A stretch of DNA of 20,349 bases. Origin: a bacterium Ga0077546. GTDB lineage: Bacteria; Cyanobacteriota; Vampirovibrionia; Obscuribacterales; Obscuribacteraceae. The translations under genes and the position numbers were made by a program. Positions 8,149 through 15,733 of this stretch are shown here, in pieces (within the stretch, counting starts at the first letter, position 1; the number at the start of each line of letters is the position of its first letter). The notes below the pieces were generated by a model, which made no database searches, was not told the DNA's origin, and saw nothing but the letters and a program-made list of their open reading frames with translations. The stretch is taken from assembly GCA_001464165.1 (NCBI GenBank), contig LNEX01000268.1, positions 1-20,349 of the forward strand, in the 5' to 3' direction.

Positions 8149-9166
8149 TATCGCCTAAAAGCCTAATAATACTGCTAAAGTTGCCGGCCAGACTTATGAT
8201 TTCGCCAGATTGTTATTTCGCTAGCAGGTCATTTCAGCAGTCTAGCTAGTAGCAATAACTTTGATTACCACAATTACAGCCATTTACACATCTATTGGTG
8301 GCACCAGCGGTGCAATAGTGATGGTATTTTGAGGCACTTATACTTGCAACAATGATCCAATATCAACTTGCCACAAAAAAAAGTTGCTTGAAGAATTTTG
8401 GTAGCCAACAGGCCTCAAATTGCCTTTCCCAGGCGAATAATGACCGGCTCCTTGACCACTAAGGCCATCGGCTCTCTCTCTTCAGCAAGCCGAGTAAGAG
8501 CTACCAAAGCAAATCGCTAAAACCTATATGCAGAAACTTTAGGCCTGATACTTTGCAGCCAAAGATAAAATGTGGTCTAATCTCTGCGACATTTGCCACG
8601 CTATCGCAACCAGCTGTTGCGTTAGTGCAAATGCTGTCATTCAGTATTGAGAATAAGTGCAAAAGAAATCGCTGCCAGTAGTAAGCAAAAGCACCTAAAG
8701 GGCACCTACTGAAGCTCAATCGTCCTCCCTAGAAGCAAGAGCAGAGCCGCATACAGCTACTAACGACAAGAACAGAAAGGGTCTCCTCAGAAGGAGAAAG
8801 CCACCAAGGGCGAAGGCATAAAAGCCAAGAGAATGCGACGGGGCCAATTTAGGCACAATCCAGCAGAACCCTTACAGAGAAAGCGATTCGGGGATCCAAA
8901 TCAACATTCCAGACTTTGAGAATGAATGTCAATCTTCACATAATGGTGAGAGTTAAGACCTACCTGCCACAAAGGCTCTAATTGTGGGAAAATCACAGAG
9001 GAGACCATCGATGATGCGATTATCTGGCCACACTTTCAATCCCACTATTATTTACGGGCGGCCTACAGGCTACGCCTCACTAAAGTAGGGGTCGTTAATG
9101 GGAAAAGAAAGATAGGGCTCGTCAGCGAACCACTTGTCTCTGACAGCGATAACTAAGGAGAGCGAA
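8149..9166. other. About 1 kb with no convincing gene
   Basis: All six frames between the glycosylase and the ferredoxin are broken into short runs. The longest, 72 codons on the minus strand at 8501-8719, has no ribosome site, no recognisable motif and an odd composition. A 6-bp hairpin with a four-base loop lies at 8782-8797 (TCTCCT/AGGAGA). A small ORF with a good ribosome site lies at 9011-9088 and is listed separately. No tRNA, tmRNA, RNase P or 6S signature was recognised. The stretch could be a decayed gene or hold an unknown RNA. Confidence 0.6.
9011..9088 (+). CDS. Possible 25-aa small protein or leader peptide
   Basis: ATG at 9011 follows a good GAGGAG site with seven bases of spacing and opens a 25-codon frame beginning MMRLSGHTFN and ending GYASLK before TAG. 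It lies 78 bases upstream of the ferredoxin start on the same strand, so it could be a leader or an independent small protein. The peptide has no hydrophobic segment. The only support is the ribosome site, and it may equally be a remnant of a longer gene. Confidence 0.25.
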   Translation: MMRLSGHTFNPTIIYGRPTGYASLK

Positions 9167-9388
9167 ATGTCATATACCATCGTGAGCGATATCTGTGAAG
9201 GCGTAGGCGACTGCATACCAGTTTGCCCAGTTGAGTGTATTCACTGGACAGAAAAAACCAACACCAAAGGTCACAAATATCCGATTATTGACGACAGTAC
9301 CTGCATCGACTGCGGCGCTTGCCTATCAGCCTGCCCTGTAGAAGGCGCTATTCTCGACGATTGGCAACCTGAACTACAGAAGCCATAG
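9167..9388 (+). CDS. Dicluster (7Fe/8Fe) ferredoxin
   Basis: This 73-residue cytoplasmic electron carrier has two iron-sulphur sites. The start is the ATG at 9167, seven bases after AAGGAG; an earlier in-frame start 11 codons upstream has no such site. The first site is C10, C16, C20-P and C24. The second is a standard C46-x2-C49-x2-C52-x3-C56-P. The wide C10-C16 spacing matches ferredoxins in which the first site can hold a 3Fe-4S cluster, so either 7Fe or 8Fe is possible. The loop between the sites (about 25-45) contains HWTEKTNTKGHKYPIID. There is no partner oxidoreductase beside it, so its electron donor and acceptor are unknown. A terminator follows at 9463-9490, so it is probably monocistronic. 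Confidence 0.92.
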   Translation: MSYTIVSDICEGVGDCIPVCPVECIHWTEKTNTKGHKYPIIDDSTCIDCGACLSACPVEGAILDDWQPELQKP

Positions 9389-9462
9389 TCAAGAGTCATT
9401 ACAGCCAAAAGTCTGCCTTACGAAGGGCATGTTTTTGAGCGGTGGGCACTGTTACTATAACG

Positions 9463-9490
9463 ATGCCGGGGAGTTAATCCTCGGCATTTT
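9463..9490 (+). terminator. Rho-independent terminator after the ferredoxin
   Basis: A nine-bp stem with one G-T pair (9463-9471 with 9479-9487, seven-base loop) is followed by TTT and a T-rich stretch. It lies 75 bases after the ferredoxin stop. Confidence 0.75.
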
Positions 9491-9540
9491 GTATTAGCAT
9501 GCAACAAGACCACACCCATACAAAAATATGGTCCCGGTAT

Positions 9541-9876
9541 TTAGGCAGATATTTCAGCCAAAATTGTCGAAGCCAAACGGCTTCTGCTATGAGCAGCCAT
9601 ACCCTCGGTATAGTGCACAGCAAAAACCACCGTGGTGTTGGCTGGAGCTGCCCCAATTTCAAGCATCGCAGAGGCTCTAACGCTTACAGTTTGATAGAGA
9701 TTGAGCAGTTGTAGTGAATCGGCCTTAAAAATAGCAATCAGACCAGGGGCGTCATCCACTTCAAGAGAAGACTTATATGGCCCCAAAAAAGGCTCATTCC
9801 CCATGACGAAAGGCTGATTGACGACATCGTCTAAGTCAGGAAAACTTTTGAATTGCGCTTTCGCAATAGTCAGCAT
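9541..9876 (-). CDS. Hypothetical protein, about 111 aa
   Basis: I do not recognise this protein. The preferred start is the ATG at 9876 (MLTIAKAQFK); an upstream TTG at 9912 would add 12 residues and has no better ribosome site (AGGGG lies about 12 bases before the ATG). It has no signal peptide or membrane helix. Short hydrophobic strands (APGLIAIFKA, NTTVVFAVHY) alternate with charged helices, suggesting a small alpha/beta domain. It diverges from the kinase-LRR gene at 10007 and is convergent with the ferredoxin. The coding call rests on frame length and plausible composition, with no family match in my recall. Confidence 0.5.
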   Translation of the reverse strand: MLTIAKAQFKSFPDLDDVVNQPFVMGNEPFLGPYKSSLEVDDAPGLIAIFKADSLQLLNLYQTVSVRASAMLEIGAAPANTTVVFAVHYTEGMAAHSRSRLASTILAEISA

Positions 9877-10006
9877 ATTTTCTTTCGACCCCTGAGTAAG
9901 CAAAAACTGCAATCAACACAAGGGATAATAATACCCATAGCTCAAAGGTTATACTTCTTACACAATACCTTTATGTTGTGATTTGTGAAAAGGACGAGGG
10001 CCCATT

Positions 10007-12139
10007 TTGAGCACTCCTGAAGATCAAATTAGCGGCGAAAATAAAACAATTGTATTCACCACCCCGGCGAACACCACCCTTGAATATGCAATCGGAGATG
10101 TCGTTGGCGAAAGTTACATTTTGCTCTCACTTTTAGCTCGCGGTGGCATGGGAGTGCTCTTTAAGGCAAGACACCTCCAATTAGACCGCATTTTTGCCCT
10201 AAAGCTGTTACCCCCAAATCAAGTAAGCGAAACCAACTGGCGACGGTTTGAAATAGAAGGCCGGGCCTTGGCCAAACTGAACCATCCGAATATCGTGCAA
10301 ATTTACAATATGGGCGTCGACAAAAAAGGTTGCCCCTTCTATGTAATGGAATTGCTCGACGGGCAGTCAATGGCTGAGTATCTTGAAGAGCAGACCATGC
10401 CCCTTGAGCAATTTGTGCAGTCATTCAAAGACGTCTGTGCCGCTCTGCAGCTTACCCATAGAAAAGGAATTGTGCACCGCGATATCAAACCATCAAATCT
10501 GTTCATGCTGCAGCCTAGCTCTAGCCCTAGTTCAAATATCAGAAGCACAAAAGTTGTTGACTTTGGCATAGCTCGCTTGAATGCCAGCGAAGGACACAAC
10601 TTGCAAGGCCTAACACGACCTGGCGAAGTCTTTGGCAGTCCTGCTTATATGAGTCCAGAGCAAACAGAAGGAAAGCCAGTCACCCTAGCCTCAGATATCT
10701 ACTCCCTAGGCTGCACCATGTATGCAGCCCTAACTGGTCACGCACCGTTTAAAGGCGCGACTGCCATACAGACAATGATGGCCCATCAAACCGAGTTGGC
10801 ACCGCCAATCAATCGCCCTGATTTTAGCCGGCAGCAAAATGCTGCATGCAACGAAATAATTACTAAATGTATGGAGAAGGCTCCAGAAGATCGGCTAAGC
10901 AATGTAGAAGAGATTGCAGCATCGCTTAGTGATATGACACGAGAAAACTTATCTGCCCCCCTCGACGAGACAACAACAAATCACCTTCGAGCGCCGGCAA
11001 CGAATCAAAAAAAATGGTTGATCATTGCAGCAATTGCCACCATAAGTCTAACTGCCACTATGGTGGCAGGAACTTCAGCACTGAAATCAATTATTCTCAA
11101 ACCGAAGCACAAAAGTTTTTATCAAGATAGAGCAACAGAAGCAAACAGCTCGATGACAGATACGCTCACATCAGCGCAGATTCAAGAAGCTAGCACAAAG
11201 CTACTGCAAGAAAAGATGCCAGCCGTTTCAGATAAAATTGACTTAGAAGATTACTTCAGCAAGACCAATAAAGAGCTTTCTGAGGTAATTGAAATAGGAG
11301 GGAAGAAACATAGAGTTTTCAACTTCCCAACAAACCTGACAATCGGTAGAATTGCGCCAAATAGGACACGAGAAGAGCAGATCAAAGCCAGCAGCAGCTT
11401 AGGTAAAAGAGTGGATAAACCAGCACAAGGGAAGATACTCTGGCCTGACGCTGAACCCGTGAACTTCATAGCTGGCTTCAAAGTAAGTAAAATACCAGAA
11501 GTTTACGAGCACTTCGACGACCAAGCCATAGCTAGCCTCACGCTGAAATCCCCAGAAAGACTTCCACGCATTGAGACCCTAGCCGATTGGTCAAACCTCC
11601 AAATCCTAAATTTACAGGACTGCGCTCTTGATACGGCCTATACGAAGGGCCTAGAAAAACTGCAGCACTTAGAATCACTTACTCTTGACCATACGAAATT
11701 TGATCTAGAAGCACTAACCAGCATAAGCATGCTTACAAGACTAAGCTCTCTGCAGCTAGATTGCATCGAAGATCACTCAACAATTTTACGCTCGCTAGAA
11801 TATGTTAGAAGCCTAACTTATCTTGAACTGCGAACCTTGATCTTGAACGAAAGCAATATGATTTCGCTGACCAAACTGCACAATTTAAAACAATTAGATC
11901 TACGCTATTCAACTCTGCCAGATACAGCAATGAAAGAGCTAAGCAAGTGTCCGGCTCTACAAATCTTAGATCTAGATCGCACAATCTACAACTCTAAATC
12001 AATCTACGATCTTGCGGCAAGCAAAAGCATGCGTATTTTGTATGTGGAAAAAGATAAACCCAGTGAGCAGATATTAACAGAGTTCAAAAAACGTTGTCCA
12101 AACGTTCAGGTGATCAGAAAAGCAACCAAAAGCATTTAA
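10007..12139 (+). CDS. Hanks-type Ser/Thr protein kinase with membrane helix and LRR ectodomain
   Basis: This 710-residue receptor-like kinase starts at TTG with GAGGG six bases upstream. The kinase domain spans about 36-310, with glycine loop ARGGMGVLFKA, ATP lysine K66, catalytic H157-R-D159, D185-F-G, and activation segment ending SPEQ. All key residues are present, so it should be active. A Ser-rich linker leads to a membrane helix at about 337-358. The outer part holds a conserved patch with VFNF at 437-440 and then five or six leucine-rich repeats of about 23-25 residues to the C-terminus, a likely protein-binding surface. Domain order and the VFNF patch match the second kinase at 15730-17829, so the two are paralogues. 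The ligand and substrates are unknown. The 3' end lies 16 bases from the convergent M13 peptidase stop. A -10-like TATACT at 9950-9955 may be its promoter. Confidence 0.94.
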   Translation: MSTPEDQISGENKTIVFTTPANTTLEYAIGDVVGESYILLSLLARGGMGVLFKARHLQLDRIFALKLLPPNQVSETNWRRFEIEGRALAKLNHPNIVQIYNMGVDKKGCPFYVMELLDGQSMAEYLEEQTMPLEQFVQSFKDVCAALQLTHRKGIVHRDIKPSNLFMLQPSSSPSSNIRSTKVVDFGIARLNASEGHNLQGLTRPGEVFGSPAYMSPEQTEGKPVTLASDIYSLGCTMYAALTGHAPFKGATAIQTMMAHQTELAPPINRPDFSRQQNAACNEIITKCMEKAPEDRLSNVEEIAASLSDMTRENLSAPLDETTTNHLRAPATNQKKWLIIAAIATISLTATMVAGTSALKSIILKPKHKSFYQDRATEANSSMTDTLTSAQIQEASTKLLQEKMPAVSDKIDLEDYFSKTNKELSEVIEIGGKKHRVFNFPTNLTIGRIAPNRTREEQIKASSSLGKRVDKPAQGKILWPDAEPVNFIAGFKVSKIPEVYEHFDDQAIASLTLKSPERLPRIETLADWSNLQILNLQDCALDTAYTKGLEKLQHLESLTLDHTKFDLEALTSISMLTRLSSLQLDCIEDHSTILRSLEYVRSLTYLELRTLILNESNMISLTKLHNLKQLDLRYSTLPDTAMKELSKCPALQILDLDRTIYNSKSIYDLAASKSMRILYVEKDKPSEQILTEFKKRCPNVQVIRKATKSI

Positions 12140-12155
12140 CTACAACTGAGACTAG

Positions 12156-14237
12156 TTACCAAATTTTTGCTCGTTTATCTTGCTCTCTCCACATTGCATC
12201 GCCAGGTTTGATACCAAAGGCATCATGGAATTCTTGGAAATTTACTAACGGTCCAACAGAGCGAAATGGTCCAGGAGAATGGGGATCGACCGTAATTAGT
12301 CGACGCTGCTCAGCTTCGCGAATATTGATACGCCAGAGTTGAGCAAATGACAAGAAAAATCTTTGCTCAGGAGTAAGACCGTCTATATTTTTACGTTTGC
12401 TTGGATCTTTCTTTAAAGCCCTCTGCAAAGCATCATAACCAATACTGACACCACCCAAATCGGCAATGTTCTCACCTAGGGTAAGCTTGCCATTAACATG
12501 CAGCCCAGGAAGCGCCTCAAAAGCATTGTATTCTTCTACTACTTTTTGCGCCCGTGCGTCAAATTGCTTAGTGTCAGTCTCAGTCCACCATTCAGTCAAA
12601 TTGCCATCCGCATCATAATGGCGACCTTCATCGTCGTAGCCATGTGTAATTTCATGACCGATTACAGCACCAATGCCACCGTAGTTGACAGCATCATCCA
12701 TGGTGATATCAAAGAAAGGTGGCTGTAGTATCCCAGCCGGAAAGACAATCTCATTCATGGTTGGATTGAAATAGGCATTAACTGTGGGCGGTGTCATCAT
12801 CCATTCACTACGATCAACAGCCTTACCAATTCGAGCGATTTGTCTTGCTACTTCAAAGGCATCAGCCCTGATGACATTGCCGAAATAATCATCTCTTTTG
12901 ATAACAACAGCCGAGTAATCACGAAACTTATCAGGGTGACCAATCTTTTGCACGAAGCGCTCAAACTTCACCATAGCTTTCTTGCGAGTAGCCTCACTCA
13001 TCCAATCAAGCTTTTGTAGATGCTCCGAAAACACTTCGCGAAGATTAATCACTAACTCTGCCATACGTTGCCTAGCGTCGGCCGTGAAATACTTCTCGAC
13101 ATAGAGCTGTCCTAAGGCCTCTCCAATCTCGTGGTCGATTACTTTAGCGACACGTTTCCATCTAGGCTCTTGTTGCTCTTGACCGCTTAGAGTTCTACCG
13201 AAGAAATTGAAGTTCTCAACCTCAACAGCATCGTGCAAAAATGGCGCCGCCTCGTGCAAAAGGTGCCAACGCAAATAGGTCTTCCATTCATCGATTGAAT
13301 GGGCTTTGACAATCTTGTTCAAGGCCTCAAAATACTCTGGCTGCCCGACCACGGCATAGGGCAGGTCGCGAATTCCCCGCTCATCTAAATAAACCTGCCA
13401 AGGCACGACCTTGCTACCCGAAACCAGATCGGCAGCTTTAACCTTATTGTAGTTCTTAATAGGATCGCGCAAATCGACTCTTGAGCGACTCTCTTGAGCT
13501 AATTCTTTCTCCAATTTGAAGACTGTATCGGCATCTTTAGCGGCCTCGGAGCTGCTCTCTCCAAGTAGGACAAACATCTTCTTGAGGTGCTCAATATATG
13601 CGGCCCGTTGGCTTGAAAAAGTCTCTTTAAGATAGTAGTCACGATCGGGCAAACTTAAGCCACCCTGCATCAACTGAAAGGCGTAAATGCTGCTGTCCTT
13701 AGCATCAGCGTCAACACCACTGGCAAAAACTCCGCCTAATCCCTGCTTGTGAAATTCAGCCAGCAATTTAAACATCTGCTCTAAGGTCTGCAAATTAGCG
13801 ATAGAGTCAAGTTCTGATTTTATCGGCTCAAAGCGTTTCTTCTCAATCAAAGCAGTGTCCATACCAGATGCGAAAAAATCTCCCACTTTCTGCCTGGCCG
13901 TTGTTGCTCCTGCATCATATTTCGCTTCACTAGCACTCTTCAAAATACCGTGAATGAGATAGTTATTGCGCTCAGCCAATTCACTAAAACTGCCCCAGCG
14001 AGCCTTGTCAGCAGGAACAGGGTTGTTCTTTATCCAGTTGCCGTTGGCGTAGCGATAGAAATCGCTCGAAGGTTTGACACTTTTGTCTATATAATCAACA
14101 GAAAAACGAGGAATTTTCGGCTCTGTAGCGCTATCCTTTGAACCAGTGAGCGCTATAGCGCTGCTAGCCAGAAGCAAACCGCTACATGACAATGCAGTTA
14201 TAATGCCTGTAAGATTTTTCAGAACAGCCCTTTTCAT
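12156..14237 (-). CDS. Exported M13 family zinc metallopeptidase (neprilysin/PepO-like)
   Basis: This 693-residue zinc endopeptidase of the neprilysin/endothelin-converting-enzyme family is likely periplasmic or cell-surface. The start is ATG 14237, because AGGGG sits five bases before it; an in-frame TTG eight codons upstream is less likely. An N-terminal signal peptide (about 1-30) ends near SSAIA; the LSC within it does not make a good lipobox. The M13 N-terminal domain follows (SSDFYRYANGNWI). The catalytic part holds the substrate-binding NAYF motif near 487, zinc ligands and general base in HEITH (528-532), and the third ligand E589 in GENIAD. The C-terminus is a Trp, as is usual in M13, but the Cys of the usual C-x-W ending is replaced (RAKIW). 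The length is standard and the enzyme looks intact. It diverges from the thioredoxin gene. Confidence 0.95.
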   Translation of the reverse strand: MKRAVLKNLTGIITALSCSGLLLASSAIALTGSKDSATEPKIPRFSVDYIDKSVKPSSDFYRYANGNWIKNNPVPADKARWGSFSELAERNNYLIHGILKSASEAKYDAGATTARQKVGDFFASGMDTALIEKKRFEPIKSELDSIANLQTLEQMFKLLAEFHKQGLGGVFASGVDADAKDSSIYAFQLMQGGLSLPDRDYYLKETFSSQRAAYIEHLKKMFVLLGESSSEAAKDADTVFKLEKELAQESRSRVDLRDPIKNYNKVKAADLVSGSKVVPWQVYLDERGIRDLPYAVVGQPEYFEALNKIVKAHSIDEWKTYLRWHLLHEAAPFLHDAVEVENFNFFGRTLSGQEQQEPRWKRVAKVIDHEIGEALGQLYVEKYFTADARQRMAELVINLREVFSEHLQKLDWMSEATRKKAMVKFERFVQKIGHPDKFRDYSAVVIKRDDYFGNVIRADAFEVARQIARIGKAVDRSEWMMTPPTVNAYFNPTMNEIVFPAGILQPPFFDITMDDAVNYGGIGAVIGHEITHGYDDEGRHYDADGNLTEWWTETDTKQFDARAQKVVEEYNAFEALPGLHVNGKLTLGENIADLGGVSIGYDALQRALKKDPSKRKNIDGLTPEQRFFLSFAQLWRINIREAEQRRLITVDPHSPGPFRSVGPLVNFQEFHDAFGIKPGDAMWREQDKRAKIW

Positions 14238-14249
14238 GAAAGCCCCTTT

Positions 14250-14268
14250 CAATATTGGCAATATTGCC
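14250..14268. promoter_or_regulatory. Nested palindromes CAATATTG x2 before the M13 peptidase
   Basis: CAATATTG, itself a palindrome, occurs twice with a nine-base period (14250-14257 and 14259-14266). The second copy lies inside a perfect 12-base palindrome, GGCAATATTGCC (14257-14268). The block lies 13-31 bases upstream of the peptidase ATG, between a possible -10 box and the ribosome site, where a bound repressor would block expression. The regulator is unknown. Confidence 0.4.
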
Positions 14269-14288
14269 AGAAGTGCAAGTAAGAAGTG

Positions 14289-14294
14289 ATTATA
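14289..14294 (-). promoter_or_regulatory. Possible -10 box (TATAAT) for the M13 peptidase
   Basis: The minus strand reads TATAAT here, 52 bases before the peptidase start. No clear TTGACA-like -35 is seen at the usual spacing, so the call rests on the -10 hexamer and its position in the divergent intergenic region. Confidence 0.3.
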
Positions 14295-14363
14295 GAAGAT
14301 TATTTCGGCCCTTCTTCATTTCACCATTTATCATAGGTTCGAATCGTTAGAACTGGAGGTTTT

Positions 14364-15086
14364 ATGCACCCCGCAAGCAAGATGAAAGCCCGCAAAAGCG
14401 AACCGAAACTGTACGTTCTGCTTTCGCTGGGCATAATGCTCCTTCAATTTAGCCCAATTGCCCCAGTTAATCTAATTGTTAGCCCAGCATTGGCCGCCCC
14501 TTCTTACGCGGAGGCCGAAAGCGATTACAAAAACGGCAAGTATGCCCAGGCTCTAGCTTCGTTTCAGAGCTTAAGTGCAGCCTACCCAAGCAATGTTCTC
14601 GTGCACTACTACCTGGCTCTCTGTCACCAGAACCTCGGCCACATGGGCCAAGCCAAAGCTGAGTACCAGTTAGTGGTTAATAGCAGACAGCCACAACTCG
14701 CGCCTCTGGCAGCGAAAGGCCTCGCGACCCTTGCTGGTGCACGCTCTGGTTCCGGTTCACCTAGCAGTTATAGCCCCTCAAGTAGTGACACAGGGGTCAA
14801 GGTGGCAACGGCCAAAGTGAAAAAGGTGCTCGAATTCTGGGCCGAGTGGTGAGGGCCTTGTAAAACATTTGCGCCCGTGTTTGGCGCAACCAAGTCTAAG
14901 TTTTCAGATATTCGATTCGAAGAGCTCAATGTAGATGATAGTTCGAGCAAAGAACTATCAGCCAAATATGGTGTCAGCGGCATACCTTGCGTGGTCTTCT
15001 TAGACGGCTCCGGTAACGTACTCTTCAAGGGCGGCCCAAGCAGAACCATAGAAGGGTTTAGCGCACAGATACAACAATTTCGCTAA
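14364..15086 (+). CDS. Putative selenoprotein: exported TPR-thioredoxin with U-G-P-C active site (in-frame TGA at 14850-14852)
   Basis: ATG 14364 follows a strong GGAGG five bases upstream. The frame runs 162 codons to a TGA, then 77 more codons to TAA, 240 residues in all if TGA is read as selenocysteine. Residues 16-45 form a hydrophobic signal or anchor ending ALA-AP; about 47-110 hold one or two TPR-like repeats; about 125-150 are a Ser/Gly-rich linker; 151-240 are a thioredoxin fold. The active site reads FWAEW-163-GPCK, where residue 163 is normally the attacking Cys and here is TGA. C166, LNVDD and the cis-Pro P208 (GIP) are conserved; residue 209 after the cis-Pro is Cys instead of the usual Thr. 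A SECIS-like hairpin follows the TGA. Bacterial Sec insertion at thioredoxin-fold active sites is known; this particular fusion I do not recall. The alternative is a Cys-to-stop mutation or base error. A thiol-disulphide redox role outside the cytoplasm is inferred. Confidence 0.78.
14857..14894 (+). promoter_or_regulatory. Bacterial SECIS-like hairpin downstream of the in-frame TGA
   Basis: The upper stem is a perfect 7 bp, TTGCGCC (14869-14875) with GGCGCAA (14883-14889), closing a seven-base loop CGTGTTT with G at the second loop position. A lower four-bp stem, CTTG (14857-14860) with CAAG (14891-14894), is possible. From the end of TGA to the loop is 23 nt. Published bacterial SECIS models call for a stem-loop just downstream of UGA, a small apical loop and a G among its first two bases, and this fits. 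Confidence 0.65.
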
Positions 15087-15199
15087 CAATAGAACGTATG
15101 TAACATAATAAGCTGCCCTTAAGGTGCCGTAGAAGAACCCTTTGCTAAAATGCTTGGCATCTATGCCTGCGGCCCAGCCTTAAGCCAGAGTGAACAACT

Positions 15200-15733
15200 G
15201 TGAGCAAAAACGTTAAAGTCAGAGAACAAGTAGTGGCACCAATCACGACACCAAATAAGGTGCCCGTTCTAGATTCAAATATAATCGCAAGTCAAAATTT
15301 GAAACATGGCACCCCAAGCAAAATCGTCAAAGCAAAAGAAACAATGAGCTTCGTCGCCACTACCATACCAGTGTTAGGCTTTGTCGGCACTTTAGCAGTT
15401 TGGGCCGCAACAAATTACTATGTTGGCGACGTTGTAGTAGAAACCAGCAAACCATTCACGACACTCACAGTTAAAGCTTTCGATAAAAAAGGTCAAGAAT
15501 CAACCTTTCACACTCCCCGCTTTCAACTCATGCCCGGCAGCTACCACTTAGAAATTCAAGCAGATAACTTCAAGCCTCAACACGCAGACGCTGAAGTGGT
15601 CTTTCAAAAAATAGCAACTGTGCCCGTTTCAATTACAGAAGAAAACAGCGCAGCAAGTAATCAGGCTGAAGATTCGACTAACAGCCAAAAGAAACGTCAC
15701 TGGTGGCAACTCTGGCGACGTTCTGAAAATTGA
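15200..15733 (+). CDS. Membrane-anchored PEGA-like protein, coupled to downstream kinase
   Basis: This 177-residue protein starts at GTG with only a weak ribosome site. Residues 1-47 are a polar, probably cytoplasmic tail. About 48-70 is a membrane helix (VATTIPVLGFVGTLAVWAA). About 75-145 is a beta-rich region with the layout of a PEGA domain, including the hallmark LMPGSYHLEIQADNFKP (the PG-Y-x-L pattern and a following aromatic turn). The C-terminus is charged and Trp-rich (KKRHWWQLWRR). PEGA domains are commonly fused to or encoded beside bacterial Ser/Thr kinases and face the outside of the membrane. Its TGA stop overlaps the TTG start of the kinase at 15730 (TTGA), implying translational coupling and a joint function, perhaps as a sensor or wall-contact subunit (inference). 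Confidence 0.75.
   Translation: MSKNVKVREQVVAPITTPNKVPVLDSNIIASQNLKHGTPSKIVKAKETMSFVATTIPVLGFVGTLAVWAATNYYVGDVVVETSKPFTTLTVKAFDKKGQESTFHTPRFQLMPGSYHLEIQADNFKPQHADAEVVFQKIATVPVSITEENSAASNQAEDSTNSQKKRHWWQLWRRSEN

Noticed and set aside
8501..8719. 72-codon minus-strand ORF
   Set aside because: It has no ribosome site and no recognisable motif, and its composition is unlike the real genes nearby.
8983..8997. TGTG-N7-CACA inverted repeat as a CRP-type site before the ferredoxin
   Set aside because: The half-site spacing differs from the CRP consensus and no promoter is positioned with it.
9541..9876. GIY-YIG nuclease domain
   Set aside because: The GLIAIF segment is vaguely similar, but the second Tyr-Ile-Gly, the Arg and the Glu of the family are not evident.
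14850..14852. TGA as a general sense codon (Trp or Gly code)
   Set aside because: TGA ends several intact genes here (2149-2781, 2888-5890, 15200-15733, 18727) and Trp is coded by TGG throughout.
14877..15086. Downstream thioredoxin half as a separate gene starting at GTG 14877
   Set aside because: It would lack the active site, has no ribosome site, and joins in frame to the upstream part through the TGA to give a perfect thioredoxin fold.
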